The notes under the pieces: generated by a model | Databases searched by the model: none | What the model was told of the DNA's origin: nothing | Seen by the model: the letters and a program-made list of their open reading frames with translations, nothing else | Shown here: one piece after another, positions 7,430 to 16,173 of the stretch | Numbering within the stretch: position 1 is the first letter of the stretch | Layout of the letters: each line of letters starts with the position of its first letter | Origin: Bradyrhizobium sp. U87765 SZCCT0048 | GTDB taxonomy: Bacteria; Pseudomonadota; Alphaproteobacteria; Rhizobiales; Xanthobacteraceae | DNA: 64,000 nucleotides | Assembly: GCF_018131225.1 (NCBI RefSeq) | Contig: NZ_JAFCMM010000002.1 | Location: forward strand, 620,001 to 684,000 | Reading direction: 5' to 3' | Translations under genes and position numbers: made by a program

Positions 7430-9109
7430 CTATCCCGCCAGCACGCTGTCGATATCGGCGGCCTCGGCGTCATCCACCACCAGCGGATCGCGCGGCAGGA
7501 GGCGGTGGGTGAGGACAAGGCGCGCCAGCGCCAGGCGATGCGGCGCGGCGATCGCCGCAGCCTCATGGGCGAGGCCGATCGCCGAGGTGATGTGATAGAG
7601 CGCGGAGGCCGCCTGCCGCGCCTGCGGCTCCGCCTTGCGGGCGGCGACGTCGGCGGCGAAGGCACAGGCCCGCTCGAGCTGGCCGGCGAACAGCGCCTGG
7701 GTCGGCGCGTCGAGCGCGGCGGCCTTCAACAGCGCCGCATTGTGCGCCTTCAGCGCCGGCAGCGCGTCATCGCGGGCGATGGCGCGCGACACGTCGAGCG
7801 CGACGATGTTGGACGTGCCCTCCCAGATCGAGCCGAGATGGGCGTCGCGCAGCAGCCGCGCGTCGGGCCACTCCTCGATGTAGCCGCAGCCGCCGCGCAC
7901 CTCCATGGCGTCGCCCGTGACCTTGCGGGCGTCGCGGCAGGCGCGGAACTTGATCAGCGGCGTCATGATGCGCGCGAGCCTGGCACCCTCGGCCTCGCCG
8001 CGGTTGGCGCGGTCGAGCGCATCCGCGGTCAGGAACATCATGCTGCGCGCCTGTTCAGTCCACACCAGCATCTTGGCGAGCTGGCGGCGCATCAGCGGCA
8101 GCTCGATCAGCCGCTTGCCGAACGCCTGGCGGCGGCGGGCGATGAACAGCGCCTCGCTGGTGGCGCGCCGCATCAGACCAGCGGCCCGCACCCCGTTCGA
8201 CAGCCGCGAGTTGTTGACCATGTCGGCCATCTGGTGGAAGCCGCGGCCACGCTCACCGACGAGATAGGCCTCGGCACCTTCGAGACGGATCTCGCCGCTC
8301 GCCATCGAGCGGGTGCCGAGCTTGTCCTTGAGTCGCAGGATGCGATAGGCGTTCGGCGTGCCGTCGCCGCGGATCCTGGGCAGCAGAAACAGCGACACGC
8401 CCTTCAGTCCCGGCGCATCCTCGCTCCGCGCCAATACCATCGCGAGGTCGGCGTCGGCGTTGGAGCAGAACCACTTGTCGCCGGTCAGCTGCCAGGTGCC
8501 GTCTGCCTGAAGCGTAGCGCGCGTCGCGGTGGCGGCGACGTCGGAGCCTGCGCCCTGCTCGGTCATGAACATCGCGCCCTGGGTCAGCTCGTCGAAATCG
8601 AGGGTCGTCAGACGCTCGATGAAGCGGCCGACGAGATTGGGATCGCCGTAGCGCTTCAGGGTGCGGGTCAACGAATCCGTCATGCTGACCGGGCACATCA
8701 GGCCGAACTCGGCCTGTACGAACAGGTAGGTCAGTGCATACTTCGCCGCGGGCGGCATCGGCTCGGCCCAGCCGAGCGCGCCGCGATGCGACACCGCCGC
8801 GAGGCCGAGTTCGGCGAACGCCAGCTTCTCCATCTCGACATAGGCCGGATGCTTCTCGACGACATTGCAGTCCTCGCCGGTACGTCGGCGGACGCTGAGC
8901 GTCGGCGGATTGTGATCCGCGATCGCAGCGAGCTCGTCGAGACGGCCGCCCGCGAGGCCGCCGAGGCGATCGAAGGTCGGCGCGAGATGCCGGAACAGCG
9001 CGTCCGGCAGATAGTGGCCGAACAGCGCCGCGGAATCACGGTCGGCGCGATAGAGGTTGAGACCGCGCGAATCGGGGATCGGGCCAGCGAGATCGAGATC
9101 GGCCTTCAT
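7430..9109 (-). CDS. AidB-like acyl-CoA dehydrogenase family protein
   Basis: A 559-residue flavoprotein of the acyl-CoA dehydrogenase family, closest in layout to AidB/isovaleryl-CoA dehydrogenase-like proteins. Visible are the FAD-binding QGAMFMTEQGAGSDVAA region, WQLTGDKWFCSNADAD, and the C-terminal IWEGTSNIVALDVSRA. The length matches AidB (about 540) rather than short acyl-CoA dehydrogenases (about 380). ATG 9109 has GGAGG upstream; an in-frame start 60 bases earlier lacks one. It is divergent from a LysR gene, with an inverted repeat between them. Whether it acts in alkylation protection or in acyl-CoA oxidation cannot be told from sequence. Confidence 0.88.
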   Translation of the reverse strand: MKADLDLAGPIPDSRGLNLYRADRDSAALFGHYLPDALFRHLAPTFDRLGGLAGGRLDELAAIADHNPPTLSVRRRTGEDCNVVEKHPAYVEMEKLAFAELGLAAVSHRGALGWAEPMPPAAKYALTYLFVQAEFGLMCPVSMTDSLTRTLKRYGDPNLVGRFIERLTTLDFDELTQGAMFMTEQGAGSDVAATATRATLQADGTWQLTGDKWFCSNADADLAMVLARSEDAPGLKGVSLFLLPRIRGDGTPNAYRILRLKDKLGTRSMASGEIRLEGAEAYLVGERGRGFHQMADMVNNSRLSNGVRAAGLMRRATSEALFIARRRQAFGKRLIELPLMRRQLAKMLVWTEQARSMMFLTADALDRANRGEAEGARLARIMTPLIKFRACRDARKVTGDAMEVRGGCGYIEEWPDARLLRDAHLGSIWEGTSNIVALDVSRAIARDDALPALKAHNAALLKAAALDAPTQALFAGQLERACAFAADVAARKAEPQARQAASALYHITSAIGLAHEAAAIAAPHRLALARLVLTHRLLPRDPLVVDDAEAADIDSVLAG

Positions 9110-9154
9110 GGCGGTGCCTCCGGTGAACGGTTTCCCGCCATGGTCGCGCGGCGG

Positions 9155-9191
9155 ATCGATAGCGTCCAATACTAATTTCCGTGCTATTGAT
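9155..9191. promoter_or_regulatory. Inverted repeat, candidate LysR operator
   Basis: ATCGATAGC (9155-9163) and GCTATTGAT (9183-9191) are inverted copies matching at 8 of 9 positions, separated by 19 bp containing an A/T-rich AATACTAATT. The element sits between the divergent AidB-like and LysR genes, where LysR-type regulators usually bind. Confidence 0.5.
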
Positions 9192-9219
9192 ACATCAGAC
9201 GTATGGATTGGAGTCGGAC

Positions 9220-10125
9220 ATGGACCTTCGCCAGCTACGCTACTTCGCGGTGCTCGCCGAGGAGAAGCATTTCGGCCGCGCGGCGCAGCGGCTGGCGTTG
9301 TCGCAACCGCCGCTGAGCACCGCGATCCGCCAGCTCGAGGCCGAGATCGGCGCGAAGCTGTTCGCGCGCACCAGCCGCCATGTCAGCCTGACGCCTGCCG
9401 GCGTTGCGCTACAGCGCGAGGCGCAGGTGCTGCTGCGCCGCGCCGACGAGGCCCGCGCGCTGGTGAAGGCGGTGGCGGAGGGCCATGGCGCGCGCTTTCG
9501 CGTCGGCTTCGCCGGATCGATGCTGTACCGCGGCCTGCCGGCGCTGCTCGCCGATGTCGGCACCCTCGCGCCGGACATCGAGCTGACCTTGCAGGAGCTC
9601 AACTCGACCGAGCAGATCGAGGCGTTGCACCGCGACGAGATCGACCTCGGCTTCATCCACGGCCGCAGCACGCCCGACGGTCTCGACGGCTTCCGCTATC
9701 ACGCCGAGCCGTTCGTCGCCTGCGTGCCCGACGGCCATGCCGCTGCGCGCGCCCGCACGCTGCGCCTGACACGGCTGCAGCACGAGGATTTCGTGCTGTT
9801 CTCTCAGCGGGTGTCGCCGGACTATTTCCAGTCGGTGATGGCGATCTGTCTCGCCGCCGGCTTCATGCCGCGGGTGCGCCACGAGGTGCGCCACTGGCTG
9901 AGCGTGGTGTCGTTCGTCGCCAACGGCCTCGGCGTCGCGCTGGTGCCGCGCACGCTCGCGACCTCGCATCTCGCCGGCGCCACCTTCGTGCCGATCGAGC
10001 GCAGCGACATTCTCTCGGAGACATGGTGCGTGTGGAAGGCCGGCGAGGCGCGCCCTGCGCTGGACAAACTCATTCACGCCGCGCGCGCACGCTCACGCGC
10101 GCTGAAACAGCCTTTCCGCAGTTGA
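9220..10125 (+). CDS. LysR-family transcriptional regulator
   Basis: A 301-residue LysR-type regulator. The N-terminal winged helix-turn-helix is seen in MDLRQLRYFAVLAEEKHFGRAAQRL and SQPPLSTAIRQLE (residues 1-60), followed by the substrate-binding effector domain. The FGRAAQRL and QPPLS features are typical of the BenM/CatM-like subgroup, which often responds to aromatic or acyl intermediates. ATG 9220 starts at the conserved MDLRQLRYF; the earlier GTG 9181 would put the inverted repeat inside the coding region. It probably controls the divergent acyl-CoA dehydrogenase-like gene and itself (inference). Confidence 0.9.
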   Translation: MDLRQLRYFAVLAEEKHFGRAAQRLALSQPPLSTAIRQLEAEIGAKLFARTSRHVSLTPAGVALQREAQVLLRRADEARALVKAVAEGHGARFRVGFAGSMLYRGLPALLADVGTLAPDIELTLQELNSTEQIEALHRDEIDLGFIHGRSTPDGLDGFRYHAEPFVACVPDGHAAARARTLRLTRLQHEDFVLFSQRVSPDYFQSVMAICLAAGFMPRVRHEVRHWLSVVSFVANGLGVALVPRTLATSHLAGATFVPIERSDILSETWCVWKAGEARPALDKLIHAARARSRALKQPFRS

Positions 10126-10375
10126 AACAGTAGCGCAACTGCCGAGTCGCGCGAAGCGACTTCGACGCAGCCGTTCGAAGATGGCCGCCGGCCGGCAGCA
10201 CGATGACATTCCCGTGATTGGCTTGTTTTGATGCAACCAATGCCGCGTGGCCGTGCGTTTCCCACGATGGAACCGAAGAGCGGCCGTCGATCGCGCCATG
10301 CGGATCGGCGGTCGCATCATGATCAGCACTATTGGCACGATTGATGCTTCGCTCTTCGTCCAAGGAGGTGATGTG

Positions 10376-10699
10376 ATGCGCACAGTCATTTTCTTGGCCC
10401 TCACCCTCGGGCTTGCTACGCCGGGCCTTGCCGTCGCCCATGACGCCGACGGCCGGCCCAACTGGATCGCGGAGGGCGCCTATAAGGGAAAAGACGGAGT
10501 CCACTGCTGCGGTCCGACCGACTGCGAGATGCTGGACTCCCGTGACGTGCAGGTGCGGCCTGACGGCATCTGGCTCGCGCGTTTCAAGGAGTTGGTGCCG
10601 TTCGACCAGGCGACGCCGAGCGAAGACGGCAAGATCTGGCGCTGCCACAGCCTGAGCGGCGAACGGCGCTGTTTCTTCATGGGGTACGGCACGATGTAG
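10376..10699 (+). CDS. Small secreted cysteine-containing protein of unknown function
   Basis: A 107-residue protein with a clear signal peptide (about residues 1-21, ending GLAVA before HDADG). The mature 86 residues contain VHCCGPTDCEML and WRCHSLSGERRCFFMGYG, giving five cysteines for possible disulfides or metal binding. A strong ribosome binding site, AAGGAGG, precedes ATG 10376. I do not recognise a named family. It is followed at once by a converging gamma-glutamyltransferase gene, so the neighbours give no functional hint. Confidence 0.75.
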   Translation: MRTVIFLALTLGLATPGLAVAHDADGRPNWIAEGAYKGKDGVHCCGPTDCEMLDSRDVQVRPDGIWLARFKELVPFDQATPSEDGKIWRCHSLSGERRCFFMGYGTM

Positions 10700-10723
10700 C
10701 GCGTCCGGCTCGCCGCGCCGGGA

Positions 10724-12301
10724 TCAGTACCCCAGCGCCATGCCGTCCTTGCGATGGTCGCTGGCGCCGAGCAGCACGCCGCGGGCGTGATCGATGTAGA
10801 TCGCCTGACAACCGCCGAGCGGGGTCTCCACCCACTCCAGCCTGTGCCCGCGTCCGGTCAGATCGTCGCCGATCGCGCGCGCGATCGTCGGCTCCAATTG
10901 CAGCACGCCATCGATGGCGAACGACCGCGGCGCGTCCGACGCCGACTGGATGTCCATCCCCAGATCGAACACGTTGGACAGAAACTGGGCGTGGCCGGTC
11001 GCCTGATAGTGGCCGCCCATCACCCCGAACGGCATCACAGCCCGGCCATCCCTGACCACCATGCCGGGAATGATGGTGTGCATCGGTCGCTTGCGCGGTG
11101 CCAGCGCATTGGGATGGGACGCGTCGAGCCGGAAGCCCCAGCCGCGGTTGTGCAGCAGCACCCCCGATTGCGGTGCGTAAATGGCGCTGCCGAACGCGGC
11201 GAACAGCGAATTGATGAACGACACCGCGTTGAGATCGCGGTCGACCACGGTGAGGTACACCGTGTCGCGATGGGCGACCTCGTCCCAGTCGGCGGCGCTG
11301 GAAGCGCGCGCCGGCGAGATCGTGCCGCGCAGCCGGCCGATGAACGCATCGCCGGTGAAATGCGCCGCATCGAGCGGTCCGAACGCCGGATCGCAGAAAT
11401 AGGCGTCGCGGGCGCGATACGCCGCCTTGGTCGCCTCGGCCAGCAGATGAATGCGATCGGCTTCGCTCAGCGATCGCAACGCGTCGCCCTCCAGCATGCG
11501 CAGGATCATCAGCGCCGCGAGCCCTTGCCCGTTGGGCGGACACTCGTAGACGTCGTGGCCGCGATAGCGCGCCGTGATCGGCGTCACCTCGTCGCCGCGA
11601 TGGGCAGCGAAGTCTGCCGCCGCGTGGCAGCCGCCGAGCTGGCCGAGCACCGCGGCGATCTCGTCCGCCACCTCGCCTTCATAGAAGGCGTTGCGGCCCT
11701 CGCGGGCGATGCGCCGCAGCGTGCGACCAAGCGCCGGCTGCGCGCGCCGCTCGCCGGTCTCCGGCGCGTGGCCACCGGGCAGAAACTGCGCCGCCGCGGC
11801 GGCGTTGCCCTGCAGCTTGGCGCGGAAGCGCTGCCAGTCGAAGGCGACGCGCGGCGTGATGCGAAAGCCGTTCTCGGCCGCATCGATCGCCGGCTGCAGG
11901 ATGCGCTCCAGCGGCAGCGAGCCATGAGCGGCATTGAGATGGCACCAGGCGTCGACCGCCCCGGGGATGGTCACCGCATCGGCCGACGTCGGCGCGATCT
12001 GGCTGAGCCCGGCACGCGTCAGGCGCTCCAGCTCGGTCGCCGCGGGCGCGCGGCCCGAGCCGTTGTAGGCCACCGGCACACCGCCGGCCCGGGCATAGAG
12101 CACGAAGCAGTCGCCGCCGATGCCGGTCATCGCCGGCTCGACCACGCATTGGACGGCCACGGCCGCAATCGCCGCGTCCATGGCATTGCCGCCGGCCTGC
12201 AGGATGGCGAGCGCTGCCTGCGTCGCCTGCGGATGCGAGGTTGCGGCCATGCCGCGCTCGCCGACCGCCAGCGACCGGCCTGGAGTCATGAAATCACGCA
12301 T
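10724..12301 (-). CDS. Gamma-glutamyltransferase family protein
   Basis: A 525-residue Ntn-hydrolase of the gamma-glutamyltranspeptidase family, which matures by autocleavage at a nucleophilic threonine. That threonine is Thr347 in HRDTVYLTVVD, spaced seven residues from the conserved Asp as in the family. Other landmarks are AMDAAIAAVAVQCVVEP and MTGIGGDCF near the N-terminus and HTIIPGMVV in the small subunit. No signal peptide is evident, unlike periplasmic Ggt, so this is probably one of the cytoplasmic GGT-like amidases or acylases. A converging small secreted-protein gene lies downstream, and an aldo/keto reductase gene (12337-13188) lies directly upstream on the same strand. Confidence 0.9.
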   Translation of the reverse strand: MRDFMTPGRSLAVGERGMAATSHPQATQAALAILQAGGNAMDAAIAAVAVQCVVEPAMTGIGGDCFVLYARAGGVPVAYNGSGRAPAATELERLTRAGLSQIAPTSADAVTIPGAVDAWCHLNAAHGSLPLERILQPAIDAAENGFRITPRVAFDWQRFRAKLQGNAAAAAQFLPGGHAPETGERRAQPALGRTLRRIAREGRNAFYEGEVADEIAAVLGQLGGCHAAADFAAHRGDEVTPITARYRGHDVYECPPNGQGLAALMILRMLEGDALRSLSEADRIHLLAEATKAAYRARDAYFCDPAFGPLDAAHFTGDAFIGRLRGTISPARASSAADWDEVAHRDTVYLTVVDRDLNAVSFINSLFAAFGSAIYAPQSGVLLHNRGWGFRLDASHPNALAPRKRPMHTIIPGMVVRDGRAVMPFGVMGGHYQATGHAQFLSNVFDLGMDIQSASDAPRSFAIDGVLQLEPTIARAIGDDLTGRGHRLEWVETPLGGCQAIYIDHARGVLLGASDHRKDGMALGY

Positions 12302-12336
12302 GCGGCGTCTCCCTTGCGATGGTGCGGCTCACCCGC

Positions 12337-13188
12337 TCAGAGCATCGGCAGATGGTGTGGCTTCGGGCCGCGCGGAAAAGCGGCGTCGAGCGCGGCGATG
12401 TCGTCCGCGCCCAGCACCAGGCGCAGCGCCGCCGCGTTGTCGGCGGCGTGGGCGGCCGAAGCCGCCTTCGGAATCGGAAACACCGACGGGCGCCGCGCCA
12501 GGAACGCCAGCGCGATCTGGCGCGGTGTCGCCTGGTGACGCGCGGCGATCTGCGCCAGCACCTTGCCGCCCGCGGAGCGCGGCGGCGGAAAGTCGTTATG
12601 GCCGAACGGCGAATAGGCGACCACGGCGACGCTTTCACGTTCGCACCACGGAATCACCGCATGCTCGATGGCGCGCTCGTTGAGATGGTAGAGCACCTGA
12701 TTGCAGGCGATGCGGCCCGGTCCGGCGATCGCCAGCAGTTCGTCGAGATCCTCGACATCGAAATTGCTGACGCCCCAGGACCGGATCTTGCCCGCCGCGA
12801 CCAGTTGCTCAAGCGCGGCGACGGTGTCTTCCAGCGGATGGTTGCCGCGCCAGTGCAGCAGATAGCAGTCGAGCCGGTCGGTCTTCAGCCGCGCCAGCGA
12901 ACGCTCGCAGGCGGTGACCGTGCCGCGGCGCGAAGCGTTGCTCGGCAGCACCTTGGACACGAGGAAGCAGTCGTCACGGCGGCGGGCAATCGCCTCGGCG
13001 ATCACCAGCTCGGCATCGCCATACATCTCCGCGGTGTCGATATGGGTCATGCCGAGGTCGAGCCCGCGGCGCAGGCTCTCGACCGCGGCCTTGCGGTCGC
13101 CGCTGTCGATGTACCACGTCCCCTGCCCGATGACGGAAACGGCATGGCCGGTCAGGCCGAACGGGCGGGTCGAGGATACCATGGGCAT
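12337..13188 (-). CDS. Aldo/keto reductase
   Basis: A 283-residue NAD(P)H-dependent oxidoreductase of the aldo/keto reductase superfamily. The catalytic tetrad is complete: Asp51 and Tyr56 in HIDTAEMYG, Lys79 in LVSKV, and His112 in LLHWRG. The C-terminal IPKAASAAHAADN is the usual nucleotide-binding segment. It lies 35 bases upstream of the gamma-glutamyltransferase gene on the same strand, and the two may be co-transcribed. The substrate is not evident; the short loops suggest a small aldehyde or 2,5-diketogluconate-type substrate (family knowledge, not visible evidence). Confidence 0.9.
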   Translation of the reverse strand: MPMVSSTRPFGLTGHAVSVIGQGTWYIDSGDRKAAVESLRRGLDLGMTHIDTAEMYGDAELVIAEAIARRRDDCFLVSKVLPSNASRRGTVTACERSLARLKTDRLDCYLLHWRGNHPLEDTVAALEQLVAAGKIRSWGVSNFDVEDLDELLAIAGPGRIACNQVLYHLNERAIEHAVIPWCERESVAVVAYSPFGHNDFPPPRSAGGKVLAQIAARHQATPRQIALAFLARRPSVFPIPKAASAAHAADNAAALRLVLGADDIAALDAAFPRGPKPHHLPML

Positions 13189-13352
13189 TCACACGAAGGC
13201 AGGTCCGTCGGGTGCGTGATTCGCACCCCGCGGAACGTTGAGACGGGCGGGCGGGGCTCGATCGGCGATGATCGAGGCCGGCGCATCCTATGTCCCGGGG
13301 AAGGCCTTCGCAATGTCCGGCCCTGTTCCCCACGGCCATGTGACGAGGCGGA

Positions 13353-14372
13353 TCAGGCGGCGCCGACGAACAGGCCATGGGCCTGCCGGACGTTGTCGAG
13401 GAACTGGCCGACGCTGTGGCGCCAGGTGAAGCGGAGCGCATGGTCGCGGCATTTGTCGCGGGGAATGTCGAGCGCCTGCAGCGCGGCGCGCCGCAGATCG
13501 CGATCGAGACAGCCGCAGCCGGATTCGCCGACGACGTCGAGCGGCCCCATCACCGGAAACGCCGCCACCGGCACGCCGCTGGCCAGCGCCTCGAGCAACA
13601 CGATGCCGAACGTGTCGGTGCGGCTCGGAAACACGAACACATCGGCCGCCGCATAGACCTCGGCCAGGGCTTCGCCGGTACGCAGGCCAAGGAAATGCAC
13701 GTCGGGAAAGCGCTCGGGCAGACGATCGCGCAGCGGGCCATCGCCCACCACCACCTTGGAGCCGGGCAGGTCGAGGGCAAGAAACGCCTCGACGTTCTTC
13801 TCCACGGCAAGGCGGCCGACGAACAGGAACACCGGGTGTGCAAAGCGCTGGCGCGACCGCGGGCGCGGGCGGAACAGCTCGGCGTCGACGCCGCGCGACC
13901 ATGGCATCAGCTTGCGGAAGCCGTGCGCCGCAAGATCGCGCGCCAGCGTCGGCGAGCCGACCATGGTGCCCTCGCCGCTGTTGTGAAAGCGCCGCAGCGT
14001 CGCATAGCTCAGAGCCAGCGGCACCGGCAGGCGCGCCGCGAGATATTCGGGGAAACGGGTGTGATAGCTGGTGGTGAAGGCGTGGCCATCCCGGCGGCAG
14101 ACATGGCGCGCCGCCCAGCCGATCGGCCCTTCGGTGGCGATGTGCACGGCATCGGCGCGCGACGTCGCGATGGCGCGGCGCACCGTGTCGGGCCACGGCC
14201 AGGCCAGGCGGATTTCCTTGTAGCCGGGCAGCGGCACGGTCGGAAAATCATCCGGCGTGAGAAAGGCAACCTCGGCGCCGAACGCCGGCGCCTCGCGCGC
14301 CAGATGCTCGAGCGAGCGCACCACGCCGTTGACCTGCGGCCGCCACGCATCGGTGACCACGAGGATGCGCAT
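13353..14372 (-). CDS. GT4-type glycosyltransferase
   Basis: A 339-residue GT-B glycosyltransferase of family 4. The N-terminal MRILVVTDAWRPQVNGVVRSL is the acceptor-side start seen in MgtA/SqdX-like lipid glycosyltransferases. The donor-binding half shows FVGRLAVEKN and the E-x7-E region SRTDTFGIVLLEALASG. ATG 14372 overlaps the upstream phosphoesterase stop (TGATG), so the two are translationally coupled. With the DedA and phospholipid methyltransferase genes next to it, a role in making a membrane glycolipid is likely (inference). Confidence 0.88.
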   Translation of the reverse strand: MRILVVTDAWRPQVNGVVRSLEHLAREAPAFGAEVAFLTPDDFPTVPLPGYKEIRLAWPWPDTVRRAIATSRADAVHIATEGPIGWAARHVCRRDGHAFTTSYHTRFPEYLAARLPVPLALSYATLRRFHNSGEGTMVGSPTLARDLAAHGFRKLMPWSRGVDAELFRPRPRSRQRFAHPVFLFVGRLAVEKNVEAFLALDLPGSKVVVGDGPLRDRLPERFPDVHFLGLRTGEALAEVYAAADVFVFPSRTDTFGIVLLEALASGVPVAAFPVMGPLDVVGESGCGCLDRDLRRAALQALDIPRDKCRDHALRFTWRHSVGQFLDNVRQAHGLFVGAA

Positions 14373-15487
14373 CACGCCGCCCGCGCCAGCGGCGTGACCG
14401 CCGCGGCGCGCTGATGCTGCGGCCGCGGCCAGTGCACGATCTCGAACCGACCATCGGCATGCTCGACCACGGCGGAGCATGATTCCACCCAGTCGCCGGT
14501 GTTGATGTAGCGCACCCCGAAATCATCGTGCATCACCGGATGGTGGATGTGGCCGCAGATCACGCCCTGCACGGCATGGCGCTGCGCCGCCGCGCACAGC
14601 TCCTGCTCGAAACGGCCGATGTGACTGACGGCTTTCTTGACGCTGACCTTGGCCCACGCCGAGAACGACCAGTACGGCAGACCGCAGCGTGCACGCAGGC
14701 GGTTGAGGCCGGCGTTGAGCACCAGCGCGGCGCGATAGGCCCAGTCGCCGGCCAGCGCCAGCCAGCGCGCGCGCCGCACCACGACATCGAACTGGTCGCC
14801 ATGGATCACGAGATAGGCGCGACCGTCGGCGCCGTGGTGGATGGCGTGATCGACCAGTTGCACGCCGCCGAACGCCACCCCGGCATGGGCCCGCAGGAAC
14901 TCGTCGTGATTGCCCGGCAGATAAACGACACGCGTGCCACGGCGCGCATGGCGCAGCAGCTCGTGCACCACGTCCTGGTGCGCCTGCGGCCAGTACCAGG
15001 CGGCGTTGAGGCGCCAGCCATCGAGGATGTCGCCCACGAGATAGAGCGTCTCCGGCTCGTAGCGGCGCAGGCAGGCGAGCAGCAGTTCGGCCTGGCTGCC
15101 ATGGGTGCCGAGATGGGCGTCGGACACGAACAGCGCCCGCACCCGCACGACGTCCTGCGGCCGGATCACTGTTTCCGCCTGCGGCGCGCTGCATGGAGAA
15201 TCGAGCAGTTGGGAGGCTCGGCGCGGCGTGGCGATCGCCGCGGTCTCGCGCAGCAGCGCCGCCATCACGCTGGCGAGCCCGGCCATCGCCTGCGAGGCAT
15301 CGCGTGCGACGGTCCGGCGCACGGCGGCACGCTGCCAGCCGATGCCGGCCGCGAAGGCGAGTAGCGCCAGCGCGGCGCCCCAGTAGCGCCCGGCCACCAT
15401 GGTGCTCGCGACCTGGTGGCCCGACAGCAGGATCGCCGCCAGCATGATGGCGCCCGGCAGTGCCGAGCGCGACAACAACAGCTTCAT
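14372..15487 (-). CDS. Membrane-anchored LpxH-like metallophosphoesterase
   Basis: A 371-residue protein with two N-terminal hydrophobic segments (about residues 12-50), then a calcineurin-like phosphoesterase domain. The dimetal motifs are complete: SDAHLG, GDILDGW, GNHDE, and GHIHHP. The pattern is that of UDP-2,3-diacylglucosamine pyrophosphatases (LpxH/YbbF), but the membrane anchor and the greater length differ from canonical LpxH (about 240 residues). ATG 15487 follows GTGGAGG. Coupling to the GT4 gene suggests hydrolysis of a lipid-linked diphosphate in the same pathway rather than housekeeping lipid A synthesis (inference). Confidence 0.85.
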   Translation of the reverse strand: MKLLLSRSALPGAIMLAAILLSGHQVASTMVAGRYWGAALALLAFAAGIGWQRAAVRRTVARDASQAMAGLASVMAALLRETAAIATPRRASQLLDSPCSAPQAETVIRPQDVVRVRALFVSDAHLGTHGSQAELLLACLRRYEPETLYLVGDILDGWRLNAAWYWPQAHQDVVHELLRHARRGTRVVYLPGNHDEFLRAHAGVAFGGVQLVDHAIHHGADGRAYLVIHGDQFDVVVRRARWLALAGDWAYRAALVLNAGLNRLRARCGLPYWSFSAWAKVSVKKAVSHIGRFEQELCAAAQRHAVQGVICGHIHHPVMHDDFGVRYINTGDWVESCSAVVEHADGRFEIVHWPRPQHQRAAAVTPLARAA

Positions 15488-15534
15488 GTCCACCTCCACA
15501 TCCGAAACGCCCCGGGCTCGAGGGCCGTCCGGCG

Positions 15535-16164
15535 TCAGCCGCGATCTGCGGCGAACGCACGACGATGCGCCGCCCGGGACCGGCACATCCGCACCGTCAT
15601 AAAAATCAGAGTCTCGGCGGCGATGAGCACGATCGCGGTCCAGAAGCCGACTTGCGCCGCATCGTGACCGCTGTTGCGCAGCAGGTAGCCGAGACACAGA
15701 AACGGCACGTTCCAGATCAGCGTGCCGATCGCCGTCGCTGCCACGAAGGTGAGCGGTTCGAGCCGCAGCACGCCCGCCGGCAAGGACAGATAGACCCGCG
15801 CCATCGGCACGGTCTGGCCGAGCAGCGTGACCCAGAAATGGTTGTTGCGATAAGCCTCGGTGAGGCGAGCGTAGAGCGCCGGCTTGAGAAAAGCGAATTT
15901 ACCGAACCGCGCCACGAGACGGGTGACGCGCGCATCGCCGAGCACGCAGCCGATGCCATACCAGCCGCAGGCGCCACCGAGCGATCCGAGCGCGGTGGCG
16001 AGCACCATCAGCGCGAGGCCCACGCCATCCGCGGCGCTCATGCCGATCAGCATCAGCAGCACATAGGACGGCAGCACCGGCACGAATTTTTCGGCGAAGG
16101 CAAGACCGGCGATGCCGACGAGACCGCAGCCGAGCCAGGCGGCAAAGAAGCTGGACGGATCCAT
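15535..16164 (-). CDS. DedA-family membrane protein
   Basis: A 209-residue integral membrane protein of the DedA/SNARE-associated group, with about five hydrophobic segments. The family's re-entrant region is seen in EKFVPVLPSYVLLMLIG, and the second conserved region in GQTVPMARVYLSLPAGVLRL, including the arginine typical of DedA. DedA proteins are membrane transporters, including lipid flippases. The position between the phosphoesterase and phospholipid methyltransferase genes on the same strand supports a lipid-handling job. Spacing is 47 bases to the phosphoesterase start and 9 bases to the upstream stop. Confidence 0.88.
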   Translation of the reverse strand: MDPSSFFAAWLGCGLVGIAGLAFAEKFVPVLPSYVLLMLIGMSAADGVGLALMVLATALGSLGGACGWYGIGCVLGDARVTRLVARFGKFAFLKPALYARLTEAYRNNHFWVTLLGQTVPMARVYLSLPAGVLRLEPLTFVAATAIGTLIWNVPFLCLGYLLRNSGHDAAQVGFWTAIVLIAAETLIFMTVRMCRSRAAHRRAFAADRG

Positions 16165-16173
16165 GCGTGCCTC

